Assembly: GCF_000498355.1 (NCBI RefSeq)
Contig: NZ_AVSV01000025.1
Location: forward strand, 1 to 64,000
Direction of reading: 5' to 3'
DNA length: 64,000 bases
From: Clostridium sp. Ade.TY
Lineage (GTDB): Bacteria > Bacillota > Clostridia > Clostridiales > Clostridiaceae
In this document: positions 1 to 9,207 of the stretch, piece after piece
Numbering within the stretch: the first letter of the stretch is position 1
Layout: every line of letters starts with the position of its first letter
Position numbers and translations under genes: made by a program
Notes under the pieces: generated by a model
Told to the model about the DNA's origin: nothing
What the model saw: only the letters and a program-made list of their open reading frames with translations
Database searches by the model: none

Positions 1-1068
1 TCTTACATTCAAGCTACTTGCCGTTACTATGCCTTTTTTTACTGTAGTTTCTGGTTTATCATTTGGATTTTCATTTGGCTTTTCTTCAGGTTTAGTATCT
101 GGCTTTGTAGTATTACCATTTAACTTTATATTATCTTTTAAATATTTATCTATTCCATCAACAATAGCATTCGCAATCTTTTCTTGATATTTATCATCTT
201 TTAACTTATCTGATTCTACCTTATTTGAAATAAATCCAGCCTCAAAAAGTGATGAGGTCATTTCACTTTCTCTTAAAACTGCAAAATTTGCATTTTTAAC
301 TCCTCTATTAAATGCTCCTGTTTCTTTTATTGCATTTTCTTGTATATTATCACTTAAAGGTTTGTGAGGAGATTTATCTCTATGATAATAAGTTTCTATT
401 CCATAAGCTGAATCTTTTTCAAATGAATTTATATGATTGGATACAAAAATATCCGCACCATATTCATTTGCCATTTTAGCTCTTTCATCTAATGAAAGAT
501 ATTCATCCGAAGTTCTACTCATTTTAACTTCTATACCTTTAGCTTCTAATTTTTTTTGTATTTTTAAACCTATTTTTAAATTTAATTCATCCTCTTTAAG
601 TCCAAATGATGAAGCACCATCATCATGTCCACCATGACCTGGGTCTATAAAAACTTTATAATAATTTCTATCTACTTCTTTTGAAGATCTAGTAAAATAA
701 TCAGATTTATTATTACTTGAAACATAAATTTCCATCACATGAATTTTATTTCCAATTTTTTTACTTAAATAAACTGTTCCTTCTTTTTTAGGAGTAACAA
801 TACCTGTTTCACTAATTGATATTATGTTTGAATTTGACATTTTAGCATTTTTATATTTTGATAAATTCAAAGTTTCTCCAAACTTCAATGAAATTCCATT
901 TTCTACAACTATTTCATCACTATTATATCCATCTGTTACTAATAAAAATTGCTGTTCTAAATTCGATATATTATCTGCAAATGCTACTTTTCCATATAAC
1001 GGTGAAACCGATATAGCTAACATAATTAATGTAGTTTTTATTATCATTTTTAATTTTTTACTTTTCAA
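1..1068 (-). CDS. N-acetylmuramoyl-L-alanine amidase, secreted (3' end cut by window edge)
   Basis: A zinc-dependent Amidase_3 family enzyme that cleaves the lactyl-amide bond between MurNAc and the stem peptide. I start it at a TTG (1068) because AGGGGTG lies 5 bases upstream and the first ~30 residues (MKSKKLKMIIKTTLIM...) form a signal peptide ending near GKVAFA. A ~100-residue Ig-like/unknown region follows. The catalytic domain then starts at KVFIDPGHGGHDDGA (first zinc His in GHGG) and continues through a conserved Glu (EDELNL), SNHINS (second His) and a late Glu (SLFEAGFIS). After it comes a Pro/Glu/Asn/Lys-rich linker and the beginning of an SH3-like repeat (ASSLNVR), which runs off base 1. 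It is therefore a secreted, wall-binding autolysin or spore-lysis amidase. The C-terminus is missing, so the number of SH3 repeats is unknown. Confidence 0.9.
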   Translation of the reverse strand, partial: MKSKKLKMIIKTTLIMLAISVSPLYGKVAFADNISNLEQQFLLVTDGYNSDEIVVENGISLKFGETLNLSKYKNAKMSNSNIISISETGIVTPKKEGTVYLSKKIGNKIHVMEIYVSSNNKSDYFTRSSKEVDRNYYKVFIDPGHGGHDDGASSFGLKEDELNLKIGLKIQKKLEAKGIEVKMSRTSDEYLSLDERAKMANEYGADIFVSNHINSFEKDSAYGIETYYHRDKSPHKPLSDNIQENAIKETGAFNRGVKNANFAVLRESEMTSSLFEAGFISNKVESDKLKDDKYQEKIANAIVDGIDKYLKDNIKLNGNTTKPDTKPEEKPNENPNDKPETTVKKGIVTASSLNVR

Positions 1069-1203
1069 AAGAACACCCCTTATTCCCATCGTTGTTTTTT
1101 TGTTAATATTATTAATCTTTTTGTAACATTTTTATTATAATGCAAAGGGTTTAATTATTCAATATTTTCCAAATATCTTTATAATTTTTGATTAAAAGAT
1201 AAA

Positions 1204-1294
1204 AAAACTAATATTAAACTAAATTTCATATATTATAACCTAAATATAAATAACATATTTAAATATATAATTTTATAAATTTAATATTAGTTTT
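1204..1294 (-). terminator. Long-loop inverted repeat downstream of trpP
   Basis: Perfect 15-base arms (1204-1218 and 1280-1294, AAAACTAATATTAAA and its complement) are separated by 61 bases. On the minus strand the second arm is followed by a run of T. This probably ends trpP transcription, although the loop is unusually long. Confidence 0.5.
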
Positions 1295-1326
1295 GATCTT
1301 ATAATTTTTTTATTATATATTTTATA

Positions 1327-1884
1327 TTAGTTTTCTTTTAGGCTTATACTCCTCATAGAACTTCTTATAATTTTAAATAACATAAATCCTGCAACTAAGT
1401 TTATAGCAACTGAAGGAAGTACAACTACTATGAATAATGAACTAAATCCAACTGGTAATCCAACTAAAACACTTGCTGATAATAAAAATATTAATCCACT
1501 TACTAATGTTCCAACTGGAAATAATATTAAACTTTCAATAGTTCTTCTCTTACTGTCTGCCATATTTTTTATTATTTTTAATTTATTAATTAACATAATA
1601 ACAACAAACATCAAATTTACAGTAATTAATTTATCTATCATATTAGGAAGTTGTCCACCTGGAAATTTCGTTGTCATAGCTGTAAATATCCCAGTAATTA
1701 TTCCAGATATTAAACATGTTTTATAATCATCTTTATTTATTATCATAATTATAAATAACATAATAAGCGCAAAATCTGGTTGCATAGGCAATCCAAGTGC
1801 TGGTGTAATTTGATGAAGTATAACTCCTATTCCTAATAATAATGCATTAATTATCATCCTTTTTGTTTTTTCAGTATTTCTCAT
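1327..1884 (-). CDS. trpP: Tryptophan transporter TrpP
   Basis: A 185-residue hydrophobic protein of the TrpP (Trp_membprc) family, a small S-component-like membrane protein linked to tryptophan uptake. It has about five or six membrane segments. The N-terminal part carries LHQITPALGLPMQPDF and the centre carries the family-typical MTTKFPGGQLPN segment. The start ATG at 1884 has AGGAGA upstream. The gene sits behind a T-box leader whose specifier triplet is TGG (Trp), which independently supports the substrate. It is transcribed alone: its own leader lies upstream and an inverted repeat lies downstream. Substrate assignment is by family plus leader, not by experiment. Confidence 0.9.
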   Translation of the reverse strand: MRNTEKTKRMIINALLLGIGVILHQITPALGLPMQPDFALIMLFIIMIINKDDYKTCLISGIITGIFTAMTTKFPGGQLPNMIDKLITVNLMFVVIMLINKLKIIKNMADSKRRTIESLILFPVGTLVSGLIFLLSASVLVGLPVGFSSLFIVVVLPSVAINLVAGFMLFKIIRSSMRSISLKEN

Positions 1885-1984
1885 ATATATTTCTCCTTTT
1901 TTATTTAAATTTTTGTTTTTTCTAAGCTCTCCTACTTCCTCACTATTTCATAACACTTAGACCACCTCCTTTAAATTTTTATAA

Positions 1985-2290
1985 TAAAAAAACGCCCTAT
2001 GAACTAAATCATAGGACGAATAAAACTTCCGCGTTGCCACCTAAATTGTGATTAAATTTATGTATTAATCACCACCTCTAAATTTCAAGTACTAACATAC
2101 TCTATCTGCTATAAGGTGCAGCCCACCATAAATGCTACTTTCTAAATATAGATTTCGTTTTATTCCTAAAAGGTCCATTCAATAACTCTCTTCTTGCTAG
2201 TATCTCACCATCACTAACTCTCTTTAATAAAGCTTAAATTACCTACTCTTCCTTCTAAAACGGATTATCGATATTAAATTTTCTTTTACT
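1985..2290 (-). ncRNA. T-box riboswitch, tryptophan-specific
   Basis: A leader of about 300 bases upstream of trpP. Seen on the minus strand: stem I elements (AGAGTAGGTAA, GAGAGTTA), specifier context GAATGGACC with TGG at 2177-2175, the T-box AGGTGGCAACGCGG at 2042-2029, and an intrinsic terminator at 2018-1993 (CGTCCTATGA paired with TCATAGGGCG) followed by seven T. The T-box bulge TGGC would pair with discriminator G73, which fits tRNA-Trp. Uncharged tRNA-Trp should stabilise the antiterminator and turn trpP on. Confidence 0.95.
1986..2018 (-). terminator. Regulated terminator of the Trp T-box
   Basis: A ten-base stem at 1993-2018 is followed on the minus strand by seven T (1992-1986). 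It is mutually exclusive with the T-box antiterminator. Confidence 0.9.
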
Positions 2291-2292
2291 AT

Positions 2293-2320
2293 ATAATATC
2301 ACTTTTTTTAAATTTTGCAA
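2293..2320 (-). promoter_or_regulatory. Sigma-A promoter of the trpP leader
   Basis: TTGCAA (2320-2315), a 16-base spacer and TATTAT (2298-2293) lie just before the T-box leader, between it and the end of the upstream gene. Confidence 0.6.
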
Positions 2321-2329
2321 CTAATTTAA

Positions 2330-4204
2330 TTAAATTTTTGCAAATTTTATTAAACTTATAATAGATTCATAATAAAATGTTACATAATCATAACTTTTCT
2401 CTTCTTTCATTTCACTTTCTGTTTCTTTAATAAGTTTTACATTGTCAGTAATTATATTGTCTACCCCAAGTCTTAGCATTTTTTCTGCACTTTCTTCATC
2501 ATTTATAGTAAATGCATGAACTTCTTTACCTATTGCATGAAGAGCATAAACAGTTTGTGAGTTTATTAAAGATTGTTCCATACTAAAGAAGTCTACACTT
2601 AAATTTTCAAAATCTCCAAATGCCGCAAGTACAATATATCCAACTTTAATTTTCGGATTAATTTTTTTCATCTCTTGAAGAGCACTAAAATTATTTGAAG
2701 ATATTATAACTTCATTTTCCATCCCATTTTCTTCTATTAACTTATTCACATTTTCAGGTAACTTATCCAAATTCCCTTTTGGTTTAAGCTCAATATTAAG
2801 TTTAATTTTTCCTTTTGCTTCTTTTAAAACTTCACCTAAAGTTGGTACCTTTTCTCCTTTATACTTAGACGAGAAAAAGGATCCATTATCAAGTTCTTTT
2901 ATTTGCTTTAATGTTAAATCTTTTGGTGCCATATTTACTCCAGCAGTTCTTTTAAAAGTATTATCATGAAGTAATATAGTCTCTCCATCTTTTGTTGTTT
3001 GAACATCAATTTCTGCAAAATTAGCTCCTTGTTTAATAGCCTCATCAATTGCAGCTAAAGTATTTTCCGGAGCATTTTTACTAGCTCCTCTATGTGCAGT
3101 TATTTGAACTTTATCATTTATTACTCTATTAAATACTGTTCCATAAGCAATAGTTCCACTATAAATAACAAAGCAAATAATTAATACAAAAACAAACCAT
3201 TTTGATCCTATTTTAGAAAAGTTATATAAAGAATTATTCTTATAATCTTTAAATGTTTTAAATTCTCTTTCTTTAACATTTTCTTTTCTAATATTATAAT
3301 AAAGTTCAACTAAAAAGCTTACAAAAAGAGGTGTCACTAAAATAGTCATTATTACAAAAACTATAAAAAATAAAACAAGTAAAATTCCAAGAACTATTTT
3401 ACTTAAGTAAGAATCCGGTCCTAATATATACTCACCAATTGAAATTCCACCAAATAAAAAAATTGAAATTAATATTACTGAAAATACTATTAAAACTACC
3501 TCAAATAAAATAATAGATTTTAATACTACCCATTTATTTTTCTTATATAATTGATTACTTCTTTTAATTGCATATTTTCCCTTTACCTTCTCTATAACTA
3601 CTACCGGAATTGAAAGTATCCATCTTAATAATAAAAATATTAAAACTAACCCTATTAATAATAATAAAATTTTTCCTAATATAGTTTTACTAAGTTCTAT
3701 AGTTATAAAAGGTGGTATAGAATAATTTTTAATAAGTGAACTACAAAGTCCAACTCCAGTTAACGGACCTATAACACCTGTAATTAATATAAGGGGGATT
3801 ATTCCAATATCAAATGTATCCTTTAATATACCAAACATATTAAATATACTATCAATAACTTTAACTTTTTTACCCCTATGCGATTCTACCCCAATATAAG
3901 TAAGGGCTCCTATTTCAATAAATATCATAATAAAAGCCATAACCAACAAAACAAATATACATATTATTCCTTTAATACTTAATCCAAAAGTTATAAAATC
4001 TTTATTAGTCAAAGAAAAGAAGCCTTCTGTTTTCATAAAATACTTAAGTATAAAAAAAATGATTGGTCCAAATATAAAAGCAGTTAATATTCTATAGCAC
4101 ATTTCAAAATATGTGAATGCCCAGAAATTTACCTTAAAATTTTTATATGTATTATTTATTAAACTCATAACCTTTGTTTTTTCTTTAGTTTTTTTATAAT
4201 CCAT
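2330..4204 (-). CDS. Membrane-fused glycerophosphodiester phosphodiesterase
   Basis: A 624-residue two-part protein. Residues ~1-350 contain about eight membrane segments of the type found in front of GDPD enzymes (GPDPase_memb family). Residues ~375-600 are a GDPD TIM-barrel that hydrolyses glycerophosphodiesters to glycerol-3-phosphate and an alcohol. Catalytic motifs are visible: TAHRGASKNAPENT (HRG and the E of PENT), EIDVQTTKDG and ILLHD. The end motif EVHAFTIND is also typical. GAGG lies upstream of the ATG. The catalytic domain should face the outside, acting on phospholipid or teichoic-acid breakdown products. It shares no operon with its neighbours: trpP has its own promoter and the DMT gene upstream has a terminator. 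Confidence 0.9.
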   Translation of the reverse strand: MDYKKTKEKTKVMSLINNTYKNFKVNFWAFTYFEMCYRILTAFIFGPIIFFILKYFMKTEGFFSLTNKDFITFGLSIKGIICIFVLLVMAFIMIFIEIGALTYIGVESHRGKKVKVIDSIFNMFGILKDTFDIGIIPLILITGVIGPLTGVGLCSSLIKNYSIPPFITIELSKTILGKILLLLIGLVLIFLLLRWILSIPVVVIEKVKGKYAIKRSNQLYKKNKWVVLKSIILFEVVLIVFSVILISIFLFGGISIGEYILGPDSYLSKIVLGILLVLFFIVFVIMTILVTPLFVSFLVELYYNIRKENVKEREFKTFKDYKNNSLYNFSKIGSKWFVFVLIICFVIYSGTIAYGTVFNRVINDKVQITAHRGASKNAPENTLAAIDEAIKQGANFAEIDVQTTKDGETILLHDNTFKRTAGVNMAPKDLTLKQIKELDNGSFFSSKYKGEKVPTLGEVLKEAKGKIKLNIELKPKGNLDKLPENVNKLIEENGMENEVIISSNNFSALQEMKKINPKIKVGYIVLAAFGDFENLSVDFFSMEQSLINSQTVYALHAIGKEVHAFTINDEESAEKMLRLGVDNIITDNVKLIKETESEMKEEKSYDYVTFYYESIISLIKFAKI

Positions 4205-4272
4205 AAATTAACCTCCCTATTTTATTATTTCCACCAAAAAAATTAATATTATCTAATATTAACTATATAACA

Positions 4273-4307
4273 AAAGCTACTAGATATACAATTTATCTAG
4301 TAGCTTT
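4273..4307 (-). terminator. Terminator of the DMT exporter gene
   Basis: AAAGCTACTAGATA is paired with TATCTAGTAGCTTT around a short loop, then TTGTT on the minus strand. Confidence 0.75.
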
Positions 4308-4320
4308 ATTAATTATTTTA

Positions 4321-5211
4321 TTAATCAGATGTTCTTGCAAGCCAAATTGCAGCAGCTATTATAAATACTCCCCCAAGTAATTGGAATGCTGTTAATGTTT
4401 CACCATATACTAAATAAGCAAAAAGACTACCAAGTACAGGTTCTAATGCAACAAGCACTGATGCAACACCAGTTTCTATGTAATCAGTTGCTTTAACATA
4501 TGCTATATTTGCTATAAATGTACTTAACACCCCTATTGATAATATGTTTGCAATAACAAATACTGATGATGAATTGCTTGATATTGCAGTTCCTATTGAA
4601 TCAAAGTTTGTAAAGAATGCTAATGCTATTGTACTAAATATAAAGCCATATATAAGCATACTGTCTTTTGAATACGTATCAGTAAAAAATCTTGGTATTA
4701 CAAGTTGAAGCGCAAATAAAATTCCAGTTGAAAGTCCTATTAAAAGTCCTATTACATCAAGATTTTCAAATCCAACTCCAAATATGTTTGATATTAATAC
4801 ACATCCTGTTATTGCAAGTAATATTATAAATGCTTTTCTTGCAGTTATTTTTTCTTTAAAGAATATTGCATTAAATATAGTTACCCATATTGGATTAGTA
4901 AACATAAGTACTGTTGCAACAGCAATTGGTACTCTTTCTACTGCAATATTAAATGTAGTAAATGATAATCCAAATGTTACAATTCCATAAATACCACTAA
5001 TTATAATTCCTTTTAAGTCTACTTTAAATGCTTTTCTATTAAAAATTAATAAAAATATTGAAAAGCCAATTGATGCTATTAAACATCTAAAAAATGAAAT
5101 ACTCATTGAATCTATTCCTGCATTTGTAAGTGTTCTACTTGTAACACCCATCATTCCCCAAAAAAGAGTTGCAATTAATACAAGAGAGATTCCTTTTTTC
5201 TTATTGTTCAT
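4321..5211 (-). CDS. EamA-family (DMT) metabolite exporter
   Basis: A 296-residue protein with ten predicted membrane helices in two homologous EamA halves (~8-140 and ~150-290). This is the classic drug/metabolite transporter layout used for amino-acid, nucleotide-sugar or drug efflux. Family marks include LFWGMMGVTSRTL at the N-terminus, NPIWVTIFNAIFFKEK at the end of half one and LEPVLGSLFAYLVYGE near the C-terminus. AGAAAGGAAG precedes the ATG. It is monocistronic. Substrate unknown. A second EamA gene of different sequence lies at 40165. Confidence 0.85.
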   Translation of the reverse strand: MNNKKKGISLVLIATLFWGMMGVTSRTLTNAGIDSMSISFFRCLIASIGFSIFLLIFNRKAFKVDLKGIIISGIYGIVTFGLSFTTFNIAVERVPIAVATVLMFTNPIWVTIFNAIFFKEKITARKAFIILLAITGCVLISNIFGVGFENLDVIGLLIGLSTGILFALQLVIPRFFTDTYSKDSMLIYGFIFSTIALAFFTNFDSIGTAISSNSSSVFVIANILSIGVLSTFIANIAYVKATDYIETGVASVLVALEPVLGSLFAYLVYGETLTAFQLLGGVFIIAAAIWLARTSD

Positions 5212-5486
5212 TTCAAGTCTTCCTTTCTGTCTATTTTTAATAAATATTATATAGTATAAGTAAATTCAATGTGTTTAATGTTTACATTGAACAAATAACA
5301 TTGTACTATAAATCTTAAAATTTTTCTTATTTTAATCTTATTGTTTACAGTTTATACATATAATAATCTATTAATTGCACTTATTTTGCTGATTTAACCA
5401 TTATAATTTATTTTAAAAATAAAATTTTGTTAACTAATTTTTTATTATATATATTTATTAATTCATTTTCTACATAAATAAAAAAA
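5212..5486. other. AT-rich gap with an inverted repeat (possible operator)
   Basis: No gene is visible here. Upstream of the DMT gene there is an inverted repeat TTCAATGT-N11-ACATTGAA (5265-5272 and 5284-5291), just before TATACTATATAAT on the minus strand. Its position would suit a repressor site for the DMT gene, but the family of regulator is unknown. The rest is featureless AT-rich sequence. Confidence 0.35.
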
Positions 5487-5518
5487 CCTTAAGTGCCTTT
5501 TGTAAAATTCACTTAAGG
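5487..5518 (-). terminator. Terminator of nfnAB
   Basis: CCTTAAGTG and CACTTAAGG form a nine-base stem flanked by A and T runs. It would work in both directions and sits 14 bases past the nfnB stop. Confidence 0.85.
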
Positions 5519-5531
5519 TTTTTTAGTTAAG

Positions 5532-6926
5532 TTATTCTTTATTTAAATATTCATCTATTGCTTTTGCAGCATCTTTACCTGCTCCCATAGCAAGTATTAC
5601 TGTTGCAGCACCTGTTACAGCATCTCCACCTGCATAAACTCCATCTCTTGAAGTTTTACCTGTCTCTTCTTCTGCTACAATACATTTTCTTCTATTTATT
5701 TCTAATCCTTCAGTTGTAGATGATATTAGAGGATTTGGAGAAGTTCCAAGTGACATTATTACTGTATCAACATCCATAATAAATTCTGATCCTTCAATTT
5801 CAACTGGTCTTCTTCTACCTGAATCATCTGGTTCTCCAAGTTCCATTTTGACACATCTCATTCCATTAACCCATCCATTTTCATCAGTTAATATTTCTGT
5901 TGGATTAGTTAAAACATCAAATATTATTCCTTCTTCCTTAGCATGATGAACTTCTTCAAGTCTTGCTGGAAGTTCAGATTCACTTCTTCTATAAACAATA
6001 TGTGTTTCTGATCCAAGTCTAAGTGCTGTTCTGGCTGCATCCATAGCAACATTACCACCACCTACAACAGCTACTCTCTTTCCTAACTTTACTGGAGTTT
6101 CATATTCATCTTTAAAAGCTTTCATTAAATTAACTCTTGTTAAAAACTCATTTGCTGAAAATACTCCATTTGCATTTTCACCTTTGATTCCCATAAATCT
6201 TGGAAGTCCTGCACCTGAACCTATAAATACTGCATCAAAATCCTCTTCATTTAAAAGTTCATCAATAGTTATAGTTCTTCCTATAATAACATTAGTTTCT
6301 ATTTTAACTCCTAATCTCTTTATATTTTCTATTTCTCCCTTTACTACTGTTTCCTTAGGAAGTCTAAACTCCGGTATTCCATATACTAGTACTCCACCTG
6401 GTTCATGAAGTGCTTCAAATATAGTTACATCATAACCTTTTTTAGCTAAATCTCCAGCACATGTAAGTCCAGCAGGACCACTACCAATAACAGCTACTTT
6501 TTTTCCTTTTGACTCTTCTTTTTCTAAAAATTCTATATTATGTTCTCTAGCCCAATCAGCTACGAATCTTTCAAGTTTACCTATTGAAACTGCGTCTCCT
6601 TTAACACCAAGAACACATTTACCTTCACATTGTGTTTCTTGTGGGCATACTCTACCACAAACTGCTGGAAGTGCACTATATTTTGCAATTACTCTTGCAG
6701 CCTCTTCAAAATTACCTTCCGAAACTTCTTTAACAAACCCTGGTATATCTATTGATACTGGACAACCTTGTCTACACATTGGTTTTTTACATTGAAGACA
6801 TCTTTTTGCATCTTTAATAGCCTCTTCTTCATTATATCCTAGGCAAACTTCTTCAAAATTAGTCGCACGAACCTTTGGGTTTTGCTCTCTTACTGGTATT
6901 CTAATCATTCTTTCTTTCATATCCAT
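5532..6926 (-). CDS. nfnB: NfnB, NADPH-binding subunit of NADH-dependent ferredoxin:NADP+ oxidoreductase
   Basis: A 464-residue protein of the glutamate-synthase-small-subunit family. It has an N-terminal Fe-S domain (CLQCKKPMCRQGCP at ~44-57, plus a second set CGRVCPQETQCEGKC at ~90-104), an FAD-binding motif (VIGSGPAGLTCAGDLA at ~146) and an NAD(P)-binding motif (VVGGGNVAMDAARTALRLG at ~289). Length and motifs would fit GltD, but no glutamate synthase large subunit is nearby. Instead the start overlaps the stop of an NfnA-type gene (TAATG), so NfnB is preferred. The complex bifurcates electrons between NADPH and NADH plus reduced ferredoxin in clostridial fermentation. Confidence 0.88.
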   Translation of the reverse strand: MDMKERMIRIPVREQNPKVRATNFEEVCLGYNEEEAIKDAKRCLQCKKPMCRQGCPVSIDIPGFVKEVSEGNFEEAARVIAKYSALPAVCGRVCPQETQCEGKCVLGVKGDAVSIGKLERFVADWAREHNIEFLEKEESKGKKVAVIGSGPAGLTCAGDLAKKGYDVTIFEALHEPGGVLVYGIPEFRLPKETVVKGEIENIKRLGVKIETNVIIGRTITIDELLNEEDFDAVFIGSGAGLPRFMGIKGENANGVFSANEFLTRVNLMKAFKDEYETPVKLGKRVAVVGGGNVAMDAARTALRLGSETHIVYRRSESELPARLEEVHHAKEEGIIFDVLTNPTEILTDENGWVNGMRCVKMELGEPDDSGRRRPVEIEGSEFIMDVDTVIMSLGTSPNPLISSTTEGLEINRRKCIVAEEETGKTSRDGVYAGGDAVTGAATVILAMGAGKDAAKAIDEYLNKE

Positions 6927-7816
6927 TAGTTTTCACCTCCACAATGACCACATCCACCATGGTGTGTATCCCCTTCTATTTCCTTTAATATTGCTCTTCC
7001 TTCTTCTGTTTTATACATAGCTTGTCTTCTCATTGCTTCATCAAAATTAACTAAATGTCCATCAAATTCTGGTCCATCAACACATGCAAATTTCACTTCA
7101 TCTCCAACAGTAACTCTACATGCTCCACACATACCTGTTCCATCAACCATAATTGGATTTAAACTTACTACTGTAGGAATGTTTAATTCTTTAGTTAACA
7201 TGCACATAAATTTCATCATTATCATAGGTCCTATTACTATAGCTTCATCATATTCCTTACCTAAATCTTTAACTAAATAATTTAACATATCTGTAACTCT
7301 TCCATTAAAACCATATGAACCATCATCAGTTGCTATATATAAATTATTAGCTACGTTACTCATTTCTTCTTCTAAAATAAGAAGATCTTTTGTTCTACTT
7401 CCAATTATAACATCAACATTTATTCCATGTTCTTTCATCCATTTTACTTGTGGATATATTGGAGCTGCTCCAACTCCACCTGCAATAAATATAATATTTT
7501 TTTTCTTTAAATCTTCTATATTTTCTGATACAAAGTCACTAGGTCTTCCAAGAGGACCTACAAAATCACTTATGTAATCATTAACTTCTAAATTTTCTAA
7601 GTCTTTAGTTCCCTTACCAACTACTTGAAATACTATACTAACTGTTCCATTTTCTTTATTAAAATCTGCTATTGTTAAAGGAATTCTTTCTCCATGTTCA
7701 TCTATCTTTAAAATTATAAATTGTCCTGGTTTTGCTGATTTGGCAATTCTTCTAGCTTCTATATCCATTAAATATATGTTATCTGTAAGCTTTCTTTTTG
7801 AAACTATTTTATACAT
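6926..7816 (-). CDS. nfnA: NfnA, ferredoxin-NADP+ reductase-like subunit
   Basis: A 296-residue PyrK/sulfhydrogenase-gamma-like protein with an FAD domain (~1-100, PLTIADFN), an NAD-binding domain (IFIAGGVGAAPIYPQV at ~110) and a C-terminal [2Fe-2S] cysteine set (CGACRVTVGDEVKFAC, VDGPEFDGH). I start it at ATG 7816 (MYKIVSKRKL), because the ATG 21 bases further upstream would place the GAGGTG ribosome site inside the gene. It is translationally coupled to nfnB. The same fold occurs in dihydroorotate dehydrogenase electron-transfer subunits, but pairing with the 464-residue flavoprotein points to the Nfn transhydrogenase. Confidence 0.88.
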   Translation of the reverse strand: MYKIVSKRKLTDNIYLMDIEARRIAKSAKPGQFIILKIDEHGERIPLTIADFNKENGTVSIVFQVVGKGTKDLENLEVNDYISDFVGPLGRPSDFVSENIEDLKKKNIIFIAGGVGAAPIYPQVKWMKEHGINVDVIIGSRTKDLLILEEEMSNVANNLYIATDDGSYGFNGRVTDMLNYLVKDLGKEYDEAIVIGPMIMMKFMCMLTKELNIPTVVSLNPIMVDGTGMCGACRVTVGDEVKFACVDGPEFDGHLVNFDEAMRRQAMYKTEEGRAILKEIEGDTHHGGCGHCGGEN

Positions 7817-7867
7817 AAATTTTATACACCTCTTCATTCTAATTATATAGAAGGATTATTTTCAAAA

Positions 7868-7947
7868 AGAAAAGTCTTAAAACACAAAGCTAACACTTGA
7901 AAATATAATAACACTCTCAGGTTTAGCTAGTATTCTAAGGCTTTTCT
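7868..7947 (-). terminator. Compound hairpin between adh and nfnA
   Basis: Outer arms TAAGGCTTTTCT (7936-7947) and AGAAAAGTCTTA (7868-7879) enclose an inner pair AGCTAA/TTAGCT (7888-7893 and 7923-7928). On the minus strand the outer stem ends in CTTTTCTTTTT. Probably the adh terminator, but its size also allows a role in the nfnAB leader. Confidence 0.55.
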
Positions 7948-7964
7948 AAATCTTAACCTAAATA

Positions 7965-9131
7965 CTAAAAGTTAACTTCTTCTCCATAGAAAGTTGCCTT
8001 ATAAAGTCTAGCCATTTGTTCATTGTCTATCTTTCTTGGATTTGTAGCTGTACATGCATCTAAAACTGCATTTTCTGACATGTATGTTAAATATGAAATG
8101 AATTCAGCTTCATCTACTCCATATTCTTTAAATGTTTTTGGAATATTTAATTCTTCATTTAAACTTCTTATTAATTTAACTAATGATTTAGTTAACTCTT
8201 TATTATTATTTCCTTCAAGTCCAAGCATTTTTGCTATTTTTGCATATCTATCTTCACATTCTACTGCATTAAATTCTATAACTGATGGAAGTAATATTGC
8301 ATTAGCACATCCATGTGGTACATGGAATACTCCTCCTATTTTATGAGCCATTGAGTGAACTATTCCAAGTGAAACATTACTAAATGCCATTCCTGCTAAA
8401 CATTGTGCATCATGCATTTCATCTCTTGCTTCCATATCACCTTCATATGATTTCTTTATGTTATCTCTAACCATTTCAATAGCTTTAAGAGCTAATGGAT
8501 CTGTAAAATTATCTGCAATTGTTGATACATATGCTTCAATTGCATGAGTCATTGCATCCATACCTGTATGTGCAACTAATTTAGCTGGCATTGTTTCTGC
8601 AAGTTCTGGATCTACTATTGCAATATCTGGTGTTATGTTAAAATCTGCTAATGGATATTTAATTTTTGCTTTATAATCTGTAATTACTGAAAATGCTGTT
8701 ACTTCTGTAGCTGTACCACTTGTTGAAGCTATAGCAATAAATTTAGCTTTCTTTCTTAATTCAGGTAATCCAAATGGAACTACAGCTTGTTCAAAAGTAA
8801 AATCTGGGTATTCGTAGAATATCCACATAGCCTTTGCAGCATCTATTGGTGAACCTCCACCAAGTCCTATAATCCAATCTGGTTCGAAGCTTCTCATAGC
8901 TTCTGCACCTTTCATAACAGTTTCAACTGATGGATCTGATTCAACGCCATCAAAAACTTGAACTTCAAGTCCTGCTTCTTTTAAGTTTTCTTCTATTCTT
9001 TGTAAGAATCCAAATCTTCTCATTGAGCCTCCGCCCATTACGATCATTGCTTTCTTACCTTTTATTTCTTTTAATACGTCTATTGTACCTTTTCCATGAT
9101 AAATGTCTCTTGGTAATGTAAATCTTGCCAT
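7965..9131 (-). CDS. Iron-containing alcohol dehydrogenase (butanol/ethanol dehydrogenase type)
   Basis: A 388-residue group III (Fe-ADH) dehydrogenase reducing aldehydes to alcohols with NAD(P)H. Nucleotide-binding GLGGGSPIDAAKAMW lies at ~88-102. Metal ligands are in the family order: Asp in FNITPDIAIVDPE, then His in GMDAMTHAIEAYVS, HSMAHKIGG and HVPHGCANA. It is close in layout to the solventogenic adh/bdh enzymes and to the ADH half of AdhE. GAGGGGAG precedes the ATG. It is monocistronic, with a -24/-12 promoter and a divergent-free layout: the adjacent upstream gene is a sigma-54 activator. The natural substrate (ethanol, butanol or other) cannot be read from sequence. Confidence 0.92.
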   Translation of the reverse strand: MARFTLPRDIYHGKGTIDVLKEIKGKKAMIVMGGGSMRRFGFLQRIEENLKEAGLEVQVFDGVESDPSVETVMKGAEAMRSFEPDWIIGLGGGSPIDAAKAMWIFYEYPDFTFEQAVVPFGLPELRKKAKFIAIASTSGTATEVTAFSVITDYKAKIKYPLADFNITPDIAIVDPELAETMPAKLVAHTGMDAMTHAIEAYVSTIADNFTDPLALKAIEMVRDNIKKSYEGDMEARDEMHDAQCLAGMAFSNVSLGIVHSMAHKIGGVFHVPHGCANAILLPSVIEFNAVECEDRYAKIAKMLGLEGNNNKELTKSLVKLIRSLNEELNIPKTFKEYGVDEAEFISYLTYMSENAVLDACTATNPRKIDNEQMARLYKATFYGEEVNF

Positions 9132-9207
9132 ATAAAAAAACTCCCCTCAAATTTTAATATTCAAAACTTTAAATTTTTTTAATTTATTCTTAACACTTAA
9201 ATATATT

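Noticed and set aside
5532-6926. Glutamate synthase small subunit (GltD)
   Set aside because: There is no large subunit, and the gene is translationally coupled to an NfnA-type reductase.
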